Assembly: GCA_946407495.1 (NCBI GenBank)
Contig: CAMJOB010000007.1
Coordinates: forward strand, 1-47,508
Direction: 5' to 3'
Length of the DNA: 47,508 bases
Source: an uncultured Bacillota bacterium
GTDB lineage: Bacteria; Bacillota_I; Bacilli_A; RF39; UBA660
A program made the translations under genes and the position numbers. This document shows, piece after piece, positions 32,954 through 40,438 of the stretch; position 1 is the stretch's first letter; each line of letters opens with the position of its first letter. Below the pieces are notes generated by a model. The model was not told the DNA's origin. It did no database searches and saw only the letters and a program-made list of their open reading frames with translations.

Positions 32954-33847
32954 ATGAGTTTTCAATTCGATTGGTTTTTAACTTTACCAGGGATGTTTAT
33001 TACTGGTGGTGTATTATTACTACTAGTTGCCCTAATTATATTAATAGTAACAAATAAGAAATCTAAAAAGGAACCTAATCCTTTGGCTGCACCTGCTGCA
33101 CCTGCAGTTGATCCAAATGCTGCTGTAGCTCCAGCTGCTGCACCTGTTGCAGATCCTAATGCTGCTGTTGCTGTTGCTCCAGTTGCTGTTGATCCTGCTG
33201 CTGTTGCACCTGTTGCTGTACCAGAAGTAGCACCTGCTGCTCCTGAAGTTGCTCCAGTTGCTGCACCAGAGGCTGCTCCTGTTTCTACTGAACCACAAAT
33301 GGTAGATCCAGCTGCTGTTATGGCTGCTACAGCTAATACAGATTTATCTCCTGCAGTTCCTACTGTTGCTGCTCCAGAAATGGCTACTCCAACAGAAGCT
33401 GCTCCAGTTGTAGATCCTGCTGCTGTTGCTGCTGTTACTCCTGCTGCTGCTCCTGCAGTTCCAGAAGTTGCACCTGCTGCTGATCCTGCAGCACCTGCTG
33501 GTACTATTTATGGTGGTGCAAATCCAACAGTTCCAACTGTTGACTTAAATCAAAATCAACCTCATCAAATATATGGTGGTGCTGATCCTTTAGAGAATAC
33601 ACAAAGCATCGCTCCTGTAGCACCTGCTGCTGCACCTGCAGCTCCTGCTGTTGCACCTGTTGCTCCAGCTGCTGCTCCTGCTGCTCCTGCAGTTGCTCCT
33701 GTAGCTCCTGCTGCTGCACCTGCTGCTCCTGCGGTTGCTCCTGTAGCTCCTGCTGTTGCACCTGTTGCACCTGCGGTTGCTCCTGTAGCTCCTGCTGCTG
33801 CACCTGTTGCACCTGCGGTTGCTCCTGTAGCTCCAGTTCAACAATAA
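32954..33847 (+). CDS. Membrane-anchored Ala/Pro/Val repeat protein, unknown
   Basis: 297 residues. One membrane helix near the N-terminus (about 13-34, MFITGGVLLLLVALIILIV) is followed by KKSKKE, so the remainder is likely cytoplasmic by the positive-inside rule. Almost all of it is Ala/Pro/Val with DPNAAVAP-type units, a short IYGGANPTVP/IYGGADPLEN pair (residues about 180-215), then five tandem 14-residue units at the end. The codons are mostly GCT, CCT, GTT and GCA, giving a local GC rise. The IYGG(A)NP element is the only non-repetitive, possibly functional motif. Composition resembles the protein at 12674. Confidence 0.75.
   Translation: MSFQFDWFLTLPGMFITGGVLLLLVALIILIVTNKKSKKEPNPLAAPAAPAVDPNAAVAPAAAPVADPNAAVAVAPVAVDPAAVAPVAVPEVAPAAPEVAPVAAPEAAPVSTEPQMVDPAAVMAATANTDLSPAVPTVAAPEMATPTEAAPVVDPAAVAAVTPAAAPAVPEVAPAADPAAPAGTIYGGANPTVPTVDLNQNQPHQIYGGADPLENTQSIAPVAPAAAPAAPAVAPVAPAAAPAAPAVAPVAPAAAPAAPAVAPVAPAVAPVAPAVAPVAPAAAPVAPAVAPVAPVQQ
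33611..33820 (+). repeat. Five tandem 42-bp repeats encoding a 14-residue Ala/Pro/Val unit
   Basis: Consensus unit APVAPAAAPAAPAV, starting at 33611, 33653, 33695, 33737 and 33779; the last two carry Val for Ala at one or two positions. A partial sixth copy (APVAPVQQ) ends the protein. The nucleotide copies are close enough to allow slippage, so copy number may vary among strains. Confidence 0.9.
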
Positions 33848-33851
33848 TATT

Positions 33852-33872
33852 AAAAAAGCGAAAGCTTTTTTT
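33852..33872 (+). terminator. Intrinsic terminator
   Basis: An 8-bp stem (AAAAAAGC/GCTTTTTT) with GAAA loop. Confidence 0.75.
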
Positions 33873-33893
33873 CTTTATAAAGGTGATTAGCGT

Positions 33894-34442
33894 ATGAAAA
33901 AAGTTTTAAAAAGGGTAGAAATAGTTCTTCTTATTATTAGTATATTTGCTTTTCTTAATGGGTTATTAATACTGTTCTTTTATTCCCATGTAAATTCAGA
34001 TAATATTATTACTTTTTCAAAACTTAGTTTTGTACCTGCTTCTAGTAATTACTTTTCTCCTAATATTAAAAAGGGAGATCTTGCTTTAGTAGAAGAAATG
34101 GACTCAAGTGAGTATCATATTAATAATATTATTGCTTATTATACTTCTGACTTTAGTGGAAATATTGTAGTATCAATAGGTAAGATTGTTGATGGATATA
34201 CTAATAATGATAGATCGTCATATATATTTAGTGTTCAATCTGATAAAGATTCATCTACTACTATTGATGGTGATGATGTTATTGGTAAATGGCAAGGAAA
34301 TAGAATAGCTAATGGTGAAGGAATATTTAAATTCTTATTTTCAAGAGTAGGTTTTATATTACTTTGTGTTTTACCATTAGTAATATTATTTGGATTTGAA
34401 TTCTATTTATTAATTCAAGATTATAATGAACGTAAGCAATAA
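33894..34442 (+). CDS. Signal peptidase I-like membrane protein lacking catalytic His
   Basis: 182 residues. Two membrane helices (about 8-30 and 149-175) flank a 115-residue outer domain that lines up with the SipW-type peptidase at 27977: FSPNIKKGDLALVEE against the segment after SGSM, NIIAYYTSDFSGNIVVSIGK against the HR-containing segment, and TTIDGDDVIGKW against IDRDDVIGKV. In it the SGSM Ser motif becomes SSNYF with an insertion and the catalytic His-Arg becomes Ser-Ile, so it is probably inactive as a peptidase. It may guide or block processing of particular substrates; that is inference. AAGGTGAT precedes the ATG. Confidence 0.7.
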   Translation: MKKVLKRVEIVLLIISIFAFLNGLLILFFYSHVNSDNIITFSKLSFVPASSNYFSPNIKKGDLALVEEMDSSEYHINNIIAYYTSDFSGNIVVSIGKIVDGYTNNDRSSYIFSVQSDKDSSTTIDGDDVIGKWQGNRIANGEGIFKFLFSRVGFILLCVLPLVILFGFEFYLLIQDYNERKQ

Positions 34443-34461
34443 GAAATTATTGCTTTTTTTT
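34434..34461 (+). terminator. Intrinsic terminator
   Basis: A 9-bp stem (AAGCAATAA/TTATTGCTT) with GAAA loop; the stop codon lies in the left arm. Confidence 0.85.
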
Positions 34462-34500
34462 GTCAAATTATTGTATTACAAGTATTTCTTTAATTTCGTG

Positions 34501-34509
34501 TGCTATAAT
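34501..34509 (+). promoter_or_regulatory. Extended -10 promoter of the polysaccharide genes
   Basis: TGCTATAAT, only 16 nt before the ATG at 34526. Confidence 0.65.
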
Positions 34510-34525
34510 TAACTTAGGTGATACT

Positions 34526-35659
34526 ATGAAAAAAATATCGATTCTTTCATTACATCTTGGTTATGGTGGTATTGAAAAGAGTATTGTGGCTTTGGCAAAT
34601 TTATTAGCAAAGGATTATGATGTTGAAATTGCATGTACTTATCATTTGTATGATAAGCCTGCTTTTAATATGGACAAACGTATTAAAGTTAAGTATTTAA
34701 CTGATAATGTTGTGCCTAATAAGAATGATTTTAAAAATGCATTAAAGAAAAAGAATCCTGTTGCGATTGTTAGTGAAGGTAATAAGAGTATTCATATTTT
34801 AAAATTAAGAAAATCTACAATGAAAAAATATATTCGTAGTTGTGGAGCAGATATTATTATTAGTACTCGTGATATATTTGATGATTGGTTAGGTAAGTAT
34901 GCTCCTAGAAATACTTTAAAAATAGGTTGGGAACATAATCATTTCCATGGAAACTTTAAATATGCGAAGAAGTTAACTAAGTATGCTTCTAAATTAGATT
35001 ACTTTGTATTAGTATCTGATGAATTAAGAGAATATTATGCTAATGAGTTGAAAGGATCTAATTGTAAGTGTGTATATATACCAAATATTATTGATAAAGT
35101 ACCTAAGTATCCTTCTTCATTAAATAAGAAGAGATTAGTTAGTGTTGGTCGTTTAAGTCCTGAAAAAGGATTCATTGATTTACTTCGTGTATATCATGGA
35201 CTTACTACTTTATATCCAGATTGGAAGTTAGATATAGTAGGTGATGGTGATGAACGTCCTAAACTAGAAGAATATATTCGTGAGAATAAGTTAGATAAGA
35301 ATGTTACATTACATGGATTTAGAAATAAAGATTATATTGATGAATTATTAAATTCTTCATCAATCTACTTAATGACTTCTTTGACAGAGTCTTTTGGAAT
35401 CGTTATCATAGAAGCAATGAGTCATGGTCTTCCTTGTATAGCATTTGATTCTGCTGAAGGAGCACGTGAATTAATCCGTGAAGGAGAAAATGGATATTTA
35501 GTAGCGGATAGAAATAAAGATAATTATATTCGTAAGATTGTTAAATTAATTGAAGATAAAGATTTAAGAGATAAGTTGGGAAAAGTTGCTTATAGTAGTA
35601 TTCAACCATTTACAGGTGAAGAAGTTATTAAATTGTGGCATGAAATCTTAAAAGGATAG
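34526..35659 (+). CDS. Glycosyltransferase family 4
   Basis: 377 residues from ATG 34526, after TTAGGTGAT; the frame is open to 34460 across the promoter. Classical GT-B enzyme: N-terminal LHLGYGGIEKSIVALANLLA, GWEHNHFHGN, then VSVGRLSPEKGFIDLLRVY, IVGDGDERPKLEEYI and the E-x7-E donor site ESFGIVIIEAMSHGLPCIAF. Transfers a sugar from a nucleotide donor to a glycolipid or polysaccharide at the inner membrane face. First of a three-gene set with the Alg14-like and Alg13-like genes; gap of 7 bases. Confidence 0.93.
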   Translation: MKKISILSLHLGYGGIEKSIVALANLLAKDYDVEIACTYHLYDKPAFNMDKRIKVKYLTDNVVPNKNDFKNALKKKNPVAIVSEGNKSIHILKLRKSTMKKYIRSCGADIIISTRDIFDDWLGKYAPRNTLKIGWEHNHFHGNFKYAKKLTKYASKLDYFVLVSDELREYYANELKGSNCKCVYIPNIIDKVPKYPSSLNKKRLVSVGRLSPEKGFIDLLRVYHGLTTLYPDWKLDIVGDGDERPKLEEYIRENKLDKNVTLHGFRNKDYIDELLNSSSIYLMTSLTESFGIVIIEAMSHGLPCIAFDSAEGARELIREGENGYLVADRNKDNYIRKIVKLIEDKDLRDKLGKVAYSSIQPFTGEEVIKLWHEILKG

Positions 35660-35666
35660 TGATGTT

Positions 35667-36137
35667 ATGAAAAGTGTTATGTTTATTGCTAGTACTGGTG
35701 GTCATTTAAATGAGCTATTACAATTACGTAAGATGTTTGAGAATTATGATTATCATTTAGTTACTGAACATACTAAATCAAATTTATATTTAAAAAAAGA
35801 ATTTGGTAAAAAGATTAATTATTTAATATATGGTACTAAGCATCATATGCTTACTTATCCATTTAAATTATTAATTAATTGTTTTATTAGTTTATTTTTA
35901 TATTTAAAATATCATCCTGATTATATTATTACGACTGGTGTTCATACAGCTGGTCCTATGTGTTGTATTGGGAAGATATTTGGAAGTAGAGTAATTTATA
36001 TCGAAACTTTTGCGAATATGGTTACTAAGACTTCTACAGGTAAGTTATTATATCCTATTAGTGATAAGTTTATAGTACAATGGGAGAGTATGAAAAAGCT
36101 ATACCCTAATGCTGAGTTTGGGGGGTGGATTTTCTAA
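35667..36137 (+). CDS. Alg14/PssD-like glycosyltransferase membrane subunit
   Basis: 156 residues. MFIASTGGHLNELLQLRKMF, YIITTGVHTAGPMC and a C-terminal FIVQWESMKKLYPNAEFGGW identify the PssD/CpsF/Alg14 family, the membrane-anchoring acceptor subunit of a split GT28-like enzyme. The catalytic donor subunit (Alg13-like) follows with the stop and start sharing one base (TAATG). Probably adds the second sugar of a lipid-linked surface polysaccharide. Confidence 0.92.
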   Translation: MKSVMFIASTGGHLNELLQLRKMFENYDYHLVTEHTKSNLYLKKEFGKKINYLIYGTKHHMLTYPFKLLINCFISLFLYLKYHPDYIITTGVHTAGPMCCIGKIFGSRVIYIETFANMVTKTSTGKLLYPISDKFIVQWESMKKLYPNAEFGGWIF

Positions 36138-36706
36138 TGATTTTAGTTGTATTAGGAACACAAGACAAACAGTTTACTAGATTATTAGAGACTGTTGATG
36201 ATTGTATTAATAAAGGTGTTATTAAAGATAAAGTAGTAGTTCAAGCTGGACAAACTAAATATGAATCTAAGAATATGGAGATATTTGATTTATTACCTGC
36301 ACCTGAGTTTGAAAAGCTTATGGATGATGCTGATATTATAATAACTCATGGTGGAGCAGGAACTATCCTTAGTGCGATAAAGAAGGGGAAGAAAGTTATA
36401 GCTGCTGCTAGACTTGCTAAATATAAAGAACATCATAATGATCACCAAAAACAAATTATTGGTGAATTTGCTTCTAAAGGTTATATTTTAGAACTTAGAG
36501 ATTTTAATAAACTAGATGTAATGCTTAAGAAAGCTAAGTCATTCCAACCTAAAAAGTTTGAAAGTAACACTGATAATATGATTGCTTTAATAGAGAATTA
36601 TATTAAAGAAGATAACCATACTGCGTGGTATCATAAATATCAATTAATATTTTGGTTATTAATAATTTTAATAATAGTTGGAGTTATTTATTTACTATTT
36701 TTTTAG
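36137..36706 (+). CDS. Alg13/PssE-like glycosyltransferase donor subunit
   Basis: 189 residues from ATG 36137, which shares a base with the stop of the Alg14-like gene; GGGGGTGG is the ribosome binding site. MILVVLGTQDKQFTRLL and THGGAGTILSAIKKGKKVIA match the GT28 C-terminal domain (PssE, CpsG, Alg13). Unusually for the family it has a C-terminal membrane helix (about 165-189), which might tether it beside its partner. A 12-bp terminator follows. Confidence 0.92.
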   Translation: MILVVLGTQDKQFTRLLETVDDCINKGVIKDKVVVQAGQTKYESKNMEIFDLLPAPEFEKLMDDADIIITHGGAGTILSAIKKGKKVIAAARLAKYKEHHNDHQKQIIGEFASKGYILELRDFNKLDVMLKKAKSFQPKKFESNTDNMIALIENYIKEDNHTAWYHKYQLIFWLLIILIIVGVIYLLFF

Positions 36707-36727
36707 TATTTAACGCATAGAATATAG

Positions 36728-36764
36728 AAAATATTTGTAAATTTATATACAAATATTTTTTTTT
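36728..36764 (+). terminator. Intrinsic terminator
   Basis: A 12-bp AT-rich stem (AAAATATTTGTA/TACAAATATTTT), 8-base loop and T's. Confidence 0.8.
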
Positions 36765-36768
36765 ACTT

Positions 36769-36774
36769 TATAAT
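36769..36774 (+). promoter_or_regulatory. -10 promoter of the phosphodiester glycosidase locus
   Basis: TATAAT without a TG extension, 21 nt before the start at 36796. Confidence 0.5.
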
Positions 36775-36795
36775 TTATTATAGGGTGTATAAGAT

Positions 36796-37371
36796 ATGGA
36801 TATGACAAAGAAACGTAATTTAGCTTTTATATTAATGGGTATTGGAAGTGTCATGATCTTTTCTGGTTTTGTATCTTCCTTTATCATTGGTTTAAATAAA
36901 GATCGTGCAATAGTACGTGCACGTATGGTAGATGTTAATAATGTATTTGAAGAGTTTAGTACTCAAGTTAGTATTTATGAAGAACAAAGAGATTTATTAT
37001 ATGAAACAACTTTGAGTAATTTTTACTATGACAAAATGTTTCAAGAAGATAGTAAAGTAAAAAATAAAGTATCTAATTATGAGGCTATTGTTGATGCGAT
37101 TACTAAGAAGACTAAACAATTAGATACATTATGTGATGAAGTATACTACCCTGATAGTACTGTTAATTCTAAATGTATTAATTATAAGAGTATTTATGAA
37201 CAAGTTAATAATTATTTTGTAACTGATATTAATTATTACAATAAGAATATTGATAAATATAATACTTACATTAGTGGACAAGGCGGAGCTAATGTAATTA
37301 AAAAATATGAAACAAAGAAAAAGTATATAGATTATAACAAAGATAAGAAATATGATGGACGCGAGGAGTAA
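36796..37371 (+). CDS. Single-pass membrane protein with coiled coil, unknown
   Basis: 191 residues. Membrane helix about 9-31, then an outer part that is helical and charged (VNNVFEEFSTQVSIYEEQRD, KVKNKVSNYEAIVDAITKKT) with two Cys flanking YYPDSTVNSK. Ends in Lys/Tyr/Asp-rich residues. ATG 36796 is used; ATG 36802 is two codons on. Its stop is 3 bases before the phosphodiester glycosidase start, so the two genes form a translation unit. No family recognised. Confidence 0.75.
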   Translation: MDMTKKRNLAFILMGIGSVMIFSGFVSSFIIGLNKDRAIVRARMVDVNNVFEEFSTQVSIYEEQRDLLYETTLSNFYYDKMFQEDSKVKNKVSNYEAIVDAITKKTKQLDTLCDEVYYPDSTVNSKCINYKSIYEQVNNYFVTDINYYNKNIDKYNTYISGQGGANVIKKYETKKKYIDYNKDKKYDGREE

Positions 37372-37374
37372 AAT

Positions 37375-38412
37375 ATGTTCAAAAAGAAAGACAAAAAGAA
37401 GTGGTCCATCAAGAAAAAAATAATAGTAAGTGTAGCTAGTTTCTTTTCAGTTTGCTTGCTTACTTTTTTATTTCTTTTTTATGGTCCATGGGATGGCTTT
37501 CGTAATTTATGGATAACTAGTGCGATGACAACGATGTCTCATCAATACTTAGCTACATGGTTCTATTCAGATTCTTATATTCAAAAGGTACTTGCTTCTA
37601 ATACTGTTACTGAAGTTGATGAAAATACGGATACTAGTGCGATTAAGTTCCGTAAGTATACTACTGCTATATATAAGAATGAATATGATAAAGAAGTACT
37701 TACGAAAGATCCTGGTAATGATTTATACAAAGTTATTAATGTAAGTGGTAATGGCTATAAAGGATTTTTAGTAGCAATCTATGATCCTTCTAGAATCCAT
37801 ATAGCAACAACTGCTTATTTAAATGTTAGGGGAGAATCTATTCTTACTGTTAGTGAAAGAGAAAATGCTATTATTGCGATGAATGGTGGCGGTTTCTATG
37901 ATCCTAACTGGAATGGTAATGGAGCTACTCCACATGGTACTGTTATTAAAGATGGTCAAATTGTAAGTACCTATACTAGAGCTAATGTTGGTGGAGGATT
38001 TATCGGTTTTGATAAAGAAAACAAACTAGTTCTTGGTAGATTTAGTGCACAAGAGGCATTAAATATGGGTATTAGAGATGCAGTTGAATTTGGTCCGTTC
38101 TTAATGATTAATGGTAAGAGAAGCTTCGTTAGAGGTAATGGTGGTTGGGGTATTGCTCCTAGAACTGCTATTGCGCAAAGACAAGATGGAATAGTCTTAT
38201 TCCTAGTTATTAATGGTAGACTTGCTTCTAGTATAGGAGCAGATATGATAGATTTATGTGATGTCTTAGAAAACTATGGGGCATATAATGCAGCTAACTT
38301 AGATGGAGGAAGTTCATCTGAATTAGTTATTAATCAGCAAATCGTTAATACACCTGTTGCGGGTGGAAGCAACGGATTAAGAGATATGCCAACGTTTTGG
38401 ATTGTAAAATAA
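37375..38412 (+). CDS. Phosphodiester glycosidase (NAGPA-like) membrane protein, paralogue 1
   Basis: 345 residues. A Lys-rich start and one membrane helix (about 14-37) place the rest outside the cell. Residues 125-345 form the NAGPA domain (phosphodiester glycosidase): AIMNGGGFYDPNWNGNGATP, the central EFGPFLMINGKRSF, GIAPRTAIAQRQDGIVLFLV and the C-terminal NAANLDGGSSSELVIN. Family members remove sugars linked through phosphodiesters; in bacteria the substrate may be wall teichoic acid or other glycans. Just after the helix is the segment ITSAMTTMSHQYLATWFYSD, which recurs in the paralogue at 40439. CGCGAGGAG precedes the ATG. Confidence 0.92.
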   Translation: MFKKKDKKKWSIKKKIIVSVASFFSVCLLTFLFLFYGPWDGFRNLWITSAMTTMSHQYLATWFYSDSYIQKVLASNTVTEVDENTDTSAIKFRKYTTAIYKNEYDKEVLTKDPGNDLYKVINVSGNGYKGFLVAIYDPSRIHIATTAYLNVRGESILTVSERENAIIAMNGGGFYDPNWNGNGATPHGTVIKDGQIVSTYTRANVGGGFIGFDKENKLVLGRFSAQEALNMGIRDAVEFGPFLMINGKRSFVRGNGGWGIAPRTAIAQRQDGIVLFLVINGRLASSIGADMIDLCDVLENYGAYNAANLDGGSSSELVINQQIVNTPVAGGSNGLRDMPTFWIVK

Positions 38413-38440
38413 TGTAGCAAAAAGAATTCTTTTGTGATAC

Positions 38441-38446
38441 TATAAT
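38441..38446 (+). promoter_or_regulatory. -10 promoter
   Basis: TATAAT, 24 nt before the start at 38471. Confidence 0.5.
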
Positions 38447-38470
38447 AGTGATTTATTTGAGGTGATTTAA

Positions 38471-38860
38471 ATGTATATCGGATTAGTAGAAGTTTGTAGT
38501 GATCCTACGATTGCTGGATTATTACATATAGTACAAAATATTATGACTATTTTTCAAATAATTGTTCCAATTGTTTCAATTGTGGCATTAATAAAATTAC
38601 TAATTAAGAAAATGGCCGATCCAGATAATAAAAAATTAGATAATGGATTCCGTAACTGGATTGTTTTATTAATTACATTCTTTATGCTTCCTGTTATTAT
38701 AAACGCTGTTATGGGAGCAATTGCAGAAGCTGATGCTCCAGATTCTGGAGACTTCTCATTTGCAGCTTGTTGGAATTATGCAAGAAGTAGTTCTTTTAAT
38801 ACTAGAGGTGGATATAAGACTACTCAAGAAGAACAAAATCGTAAAAAGATTACTGGATAA
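38471..38860 (+). CDS. Two-helix membrane protein, pilin-like topology, unknown
   Basis: 129 residues with two membrane helices (about 23-45, ITIFQIIVPIVSIVALIKLL-like, and 58-80, WIVLLITFFMLPVIINAVMG) separated by a short charged loop, and a polar C-terminus with one Cys. The small two-helix layout and length resemble VirB2/TrbC-type or Mbov_0395-type pilin-like proteins, but there is no secretion ATPase nearby, so this is only a topology match. GAGGTGAT lies 5 nt before the ATG. Lies inside the phosphodiester glycosidase locus. Confidence 0.7.
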   Translation: MYIGLVEVCSDPTIAGLLHIVQNIMTIFQIIVPIVSIVALIKLLIKKMADPDNKKLDNGFRNWIVLLITFFMLPVIINAVMGAIAEADAPDSGDFSFAACWNYARSSSFNTRGGYKTTQEEQNRKKITG

Positions 38861-38890
38861 AAGGGAAGAAAAAGTCTTTCCTTTTTATTT
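38859..38890 (+). terminator. Intrinsic terminator
   Basis: A 10-bp stem (AAAAGGGAAG/CTTTCCTTTT, one G-U) with a 7-base loop and T's. Confidence 0.7.
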
Positions 38891-38918
38891 TACAAAAGTA
38901 GATTAATTTGTTTTAAAA

Positions 38919-38947
38919 AACTCCATCTTGCCTTGAAAGATGGAGTT
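38919..38947 (+). other. Strong orphan hairpin upstream of the promoter at 38953
   Basis: An 11-bp perfect stem (AACTCCATCTT/AAGATGGAGTT) with a 7-base loop. It is not followed by T's on the plus strand but is preceded by A's, so on the minus strand it would be a terminator; no minus-strand gene exists. It occupies the -35 region of the next promoter and could be an operator. Confidence 0.6.
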
Positions 38948-38952
38948 CATTT

Positions 38953-38961
38953 TGTTATAAT
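38953..38961 (+). promoter_or_regulatory. Extended -10 promoter
   Basis: TGTTATAAT, 24 nt before the start at 38986. Confidence 0.65.
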
Positions 38962-38985
38962 TTTCTTTAGGATGGAGTACTGCTT

Positions 38986-40431
38986 ATGAAGAGAAAAAAG
39001 AATAAAGAGTTAGTTGATACTGTGAATATGGAAAATATTCTAGACGATGAACCTAAAAAGACAAAAAAAGAGAAAAAACCTAAAAAAGAAAAAAAGAAAA
39101 AGAGACGTATTCCTTATGGTACTTTTGAATTCTACTATAACGTATTAAGTTTATTAATAGTTATGGGAATTGGAATTTACTTTGGGGGAAGAAGTTTCTA
39201 TTATTATAGTAAATTAAATTCTAATTTTGCAGCTGCACAATCTACATTAAATGGTACTATTATTAATACTAATTATGTAGTTACAGATGGAGATGGATTA
39301 CATCAAGATACTGATGGTTATTATTTCAAAGGTAATATTGAAAATAACTATGTTAAGTTTGGTAACAGATTCTTCCGTATAATACGTATTAATAATGATG
39401 GTAGTGTTAAGATGGTTACTGATGATATAGTAACTGAATTTATGTGGGGAGAAGATGCTGATTATCAAAAGTCTAATCTTAAAGGATGGTTAGAAAAAGA
39501 AGATAAGAATGATCTTACTGGTATTTATTATGATACTTTACCATATCCAACAGATTTCTTAGTAAAGACTGAATATAATGTTCCAACTTTTGATGAGAAG
39601 AGTATTACTGATGGTAAAGAAGAATATAAAGATTATGTTACTACATTAAGTGTTAAAGATTATAGTAATGCTAATGGTAAAAATAGTTTCTTAAATATTC
39701 AAAAATATTTCTGGATATTAGGTAATGATAAAGATGGAGAAAATCTTTATGTTGCTGAAGATGGTGCTTTACTTCCGGGTAATTTATATGAATCATATGG
39801 AGTTCGTGCTGTTATTACATTAAAGAAAGATTCTCCTATTGTTAGTGGTAATGGTACTAAACAAGATCCATATACTATTGATCAAGGTGATAAAACTAAT
39901 TATGTAGATAGTTATGTTAAACTTGAAAATGATTTATGGAAAGTTTATGCACAATATGGTAAACAAATTAAACTTGTACATTTAAATTATGTAGCGCAAG
40001 ATCAAAATCGTATTTATAGTGATAGTACAAGTTATTTTAATCCTGATGAATGGAGTAATGTTGCTTGGTACTTAAATAGAGAATTAGCTCCAGCACTTCC
40101 TTATTACAATGATTTAGAGGAATTTGCTACATTTACTGGTGAAGTAAGTGGAGATACTTCTTTAGATTATAAGTATAACTATAAGAACTTTACTTTAGCT
40201 AAAATGGGATTATTAAATCTATTTGATTATCATAATACTGATTTAGATGATTATTATTTATGTAATACTACTTCTTCTGTAGGTTCTATGGTTAATGTAT
40301 ATCATAACTATGGATTACTAGAAGAGACTAAAGTAGATGATGTTAAGAAGATAGTTGTTACTACTGCTATCTCTAGCGATAAATTAAAAGTAGGAGATGG
40401 AACACAATCCAATCCTTATCGTATGAGGTGA
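38986..40431 (+). CDS. Membrane-anchored protein with two DUF6273-like modules, unknown
   Basis: 481 residues. A very basic cytoplasmic start (about 1-43, Lys in long runs) precedes one membrane helix (about 51-73). The outer part has two similar modules: residues about 120-300 (KFGNRFFRIIRINNDGSVKM to YGVRAVITLKKDSPIVSGNG) and 310-481 (LENDLWKVYAQYGKQIKLVH to VTTAISSDKLKVGDGTQSNP). Each ends with a G-D/N-G-T-x-x-x-P-Y motif (GNGTKQDPY, GDGTQSNPY). The same module is single in the protein at 15969. DUF6273 assignment is inference. The stop is 7 bases from the paralogue 2 start, so they share an operon. Confidence 0.8.
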   Translation: MKRKKNKELVDTVNMENILDDEPKKTKKEKKPKKEKKKKRRIPYGTFEFYYNVLSLLIVMGIGIYFGGRSFYYYSKLNSNFAAAQSTLNGTIINTNYVVTDGDGLHQDTDGYYFKGNIENNYVKFGNRFFRIIRINNDGSVKMVTDDIVTEFMWGEDADYQKSNLKGWLEKEDKNDLTGIYYDTLPYPTDFLVKTEYNVPTFDEKSITDGKEEYKDYVTTLSVKDYSNANGKNSFLNIQKYFWILGNDKDGENLYVAEDGALLPGNLYESYGVRAVITLKKDSPIVSGNGTKQDPYTIDQGDKTNYVDSYVKLENDLWKVYAQYGKQIKLVHLNYVAQDQNRIYSDSTSYFNPDEWSNVAWYLNRELAPALPYYNDLEEFATFTGEVSGDTSLDYKYNYKNFTLAKMGLLNLFDYHNTDLDDYYLCNTTSSVGSMVNVYHNYGLLEETKVDDVKKIVVTTAISSDKLKVGDGTQSNPYRMR

Positions 40432-40438
40432 TTCTGAC

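Noticed and set aside
33611-33820. CRISPR-like direct repeats
   Set aside because: Repeats are contiguous 42-bp coding units with no spacers, inside an open frame.
33504-33847. Minus-strand Gln/Ser/Arg-rich open frames
   Set aside because: They are mirrors of the GCT/CCT repeat array of the plus-strand Ala/Pro/Val protein; no start site or ribosome binding site.
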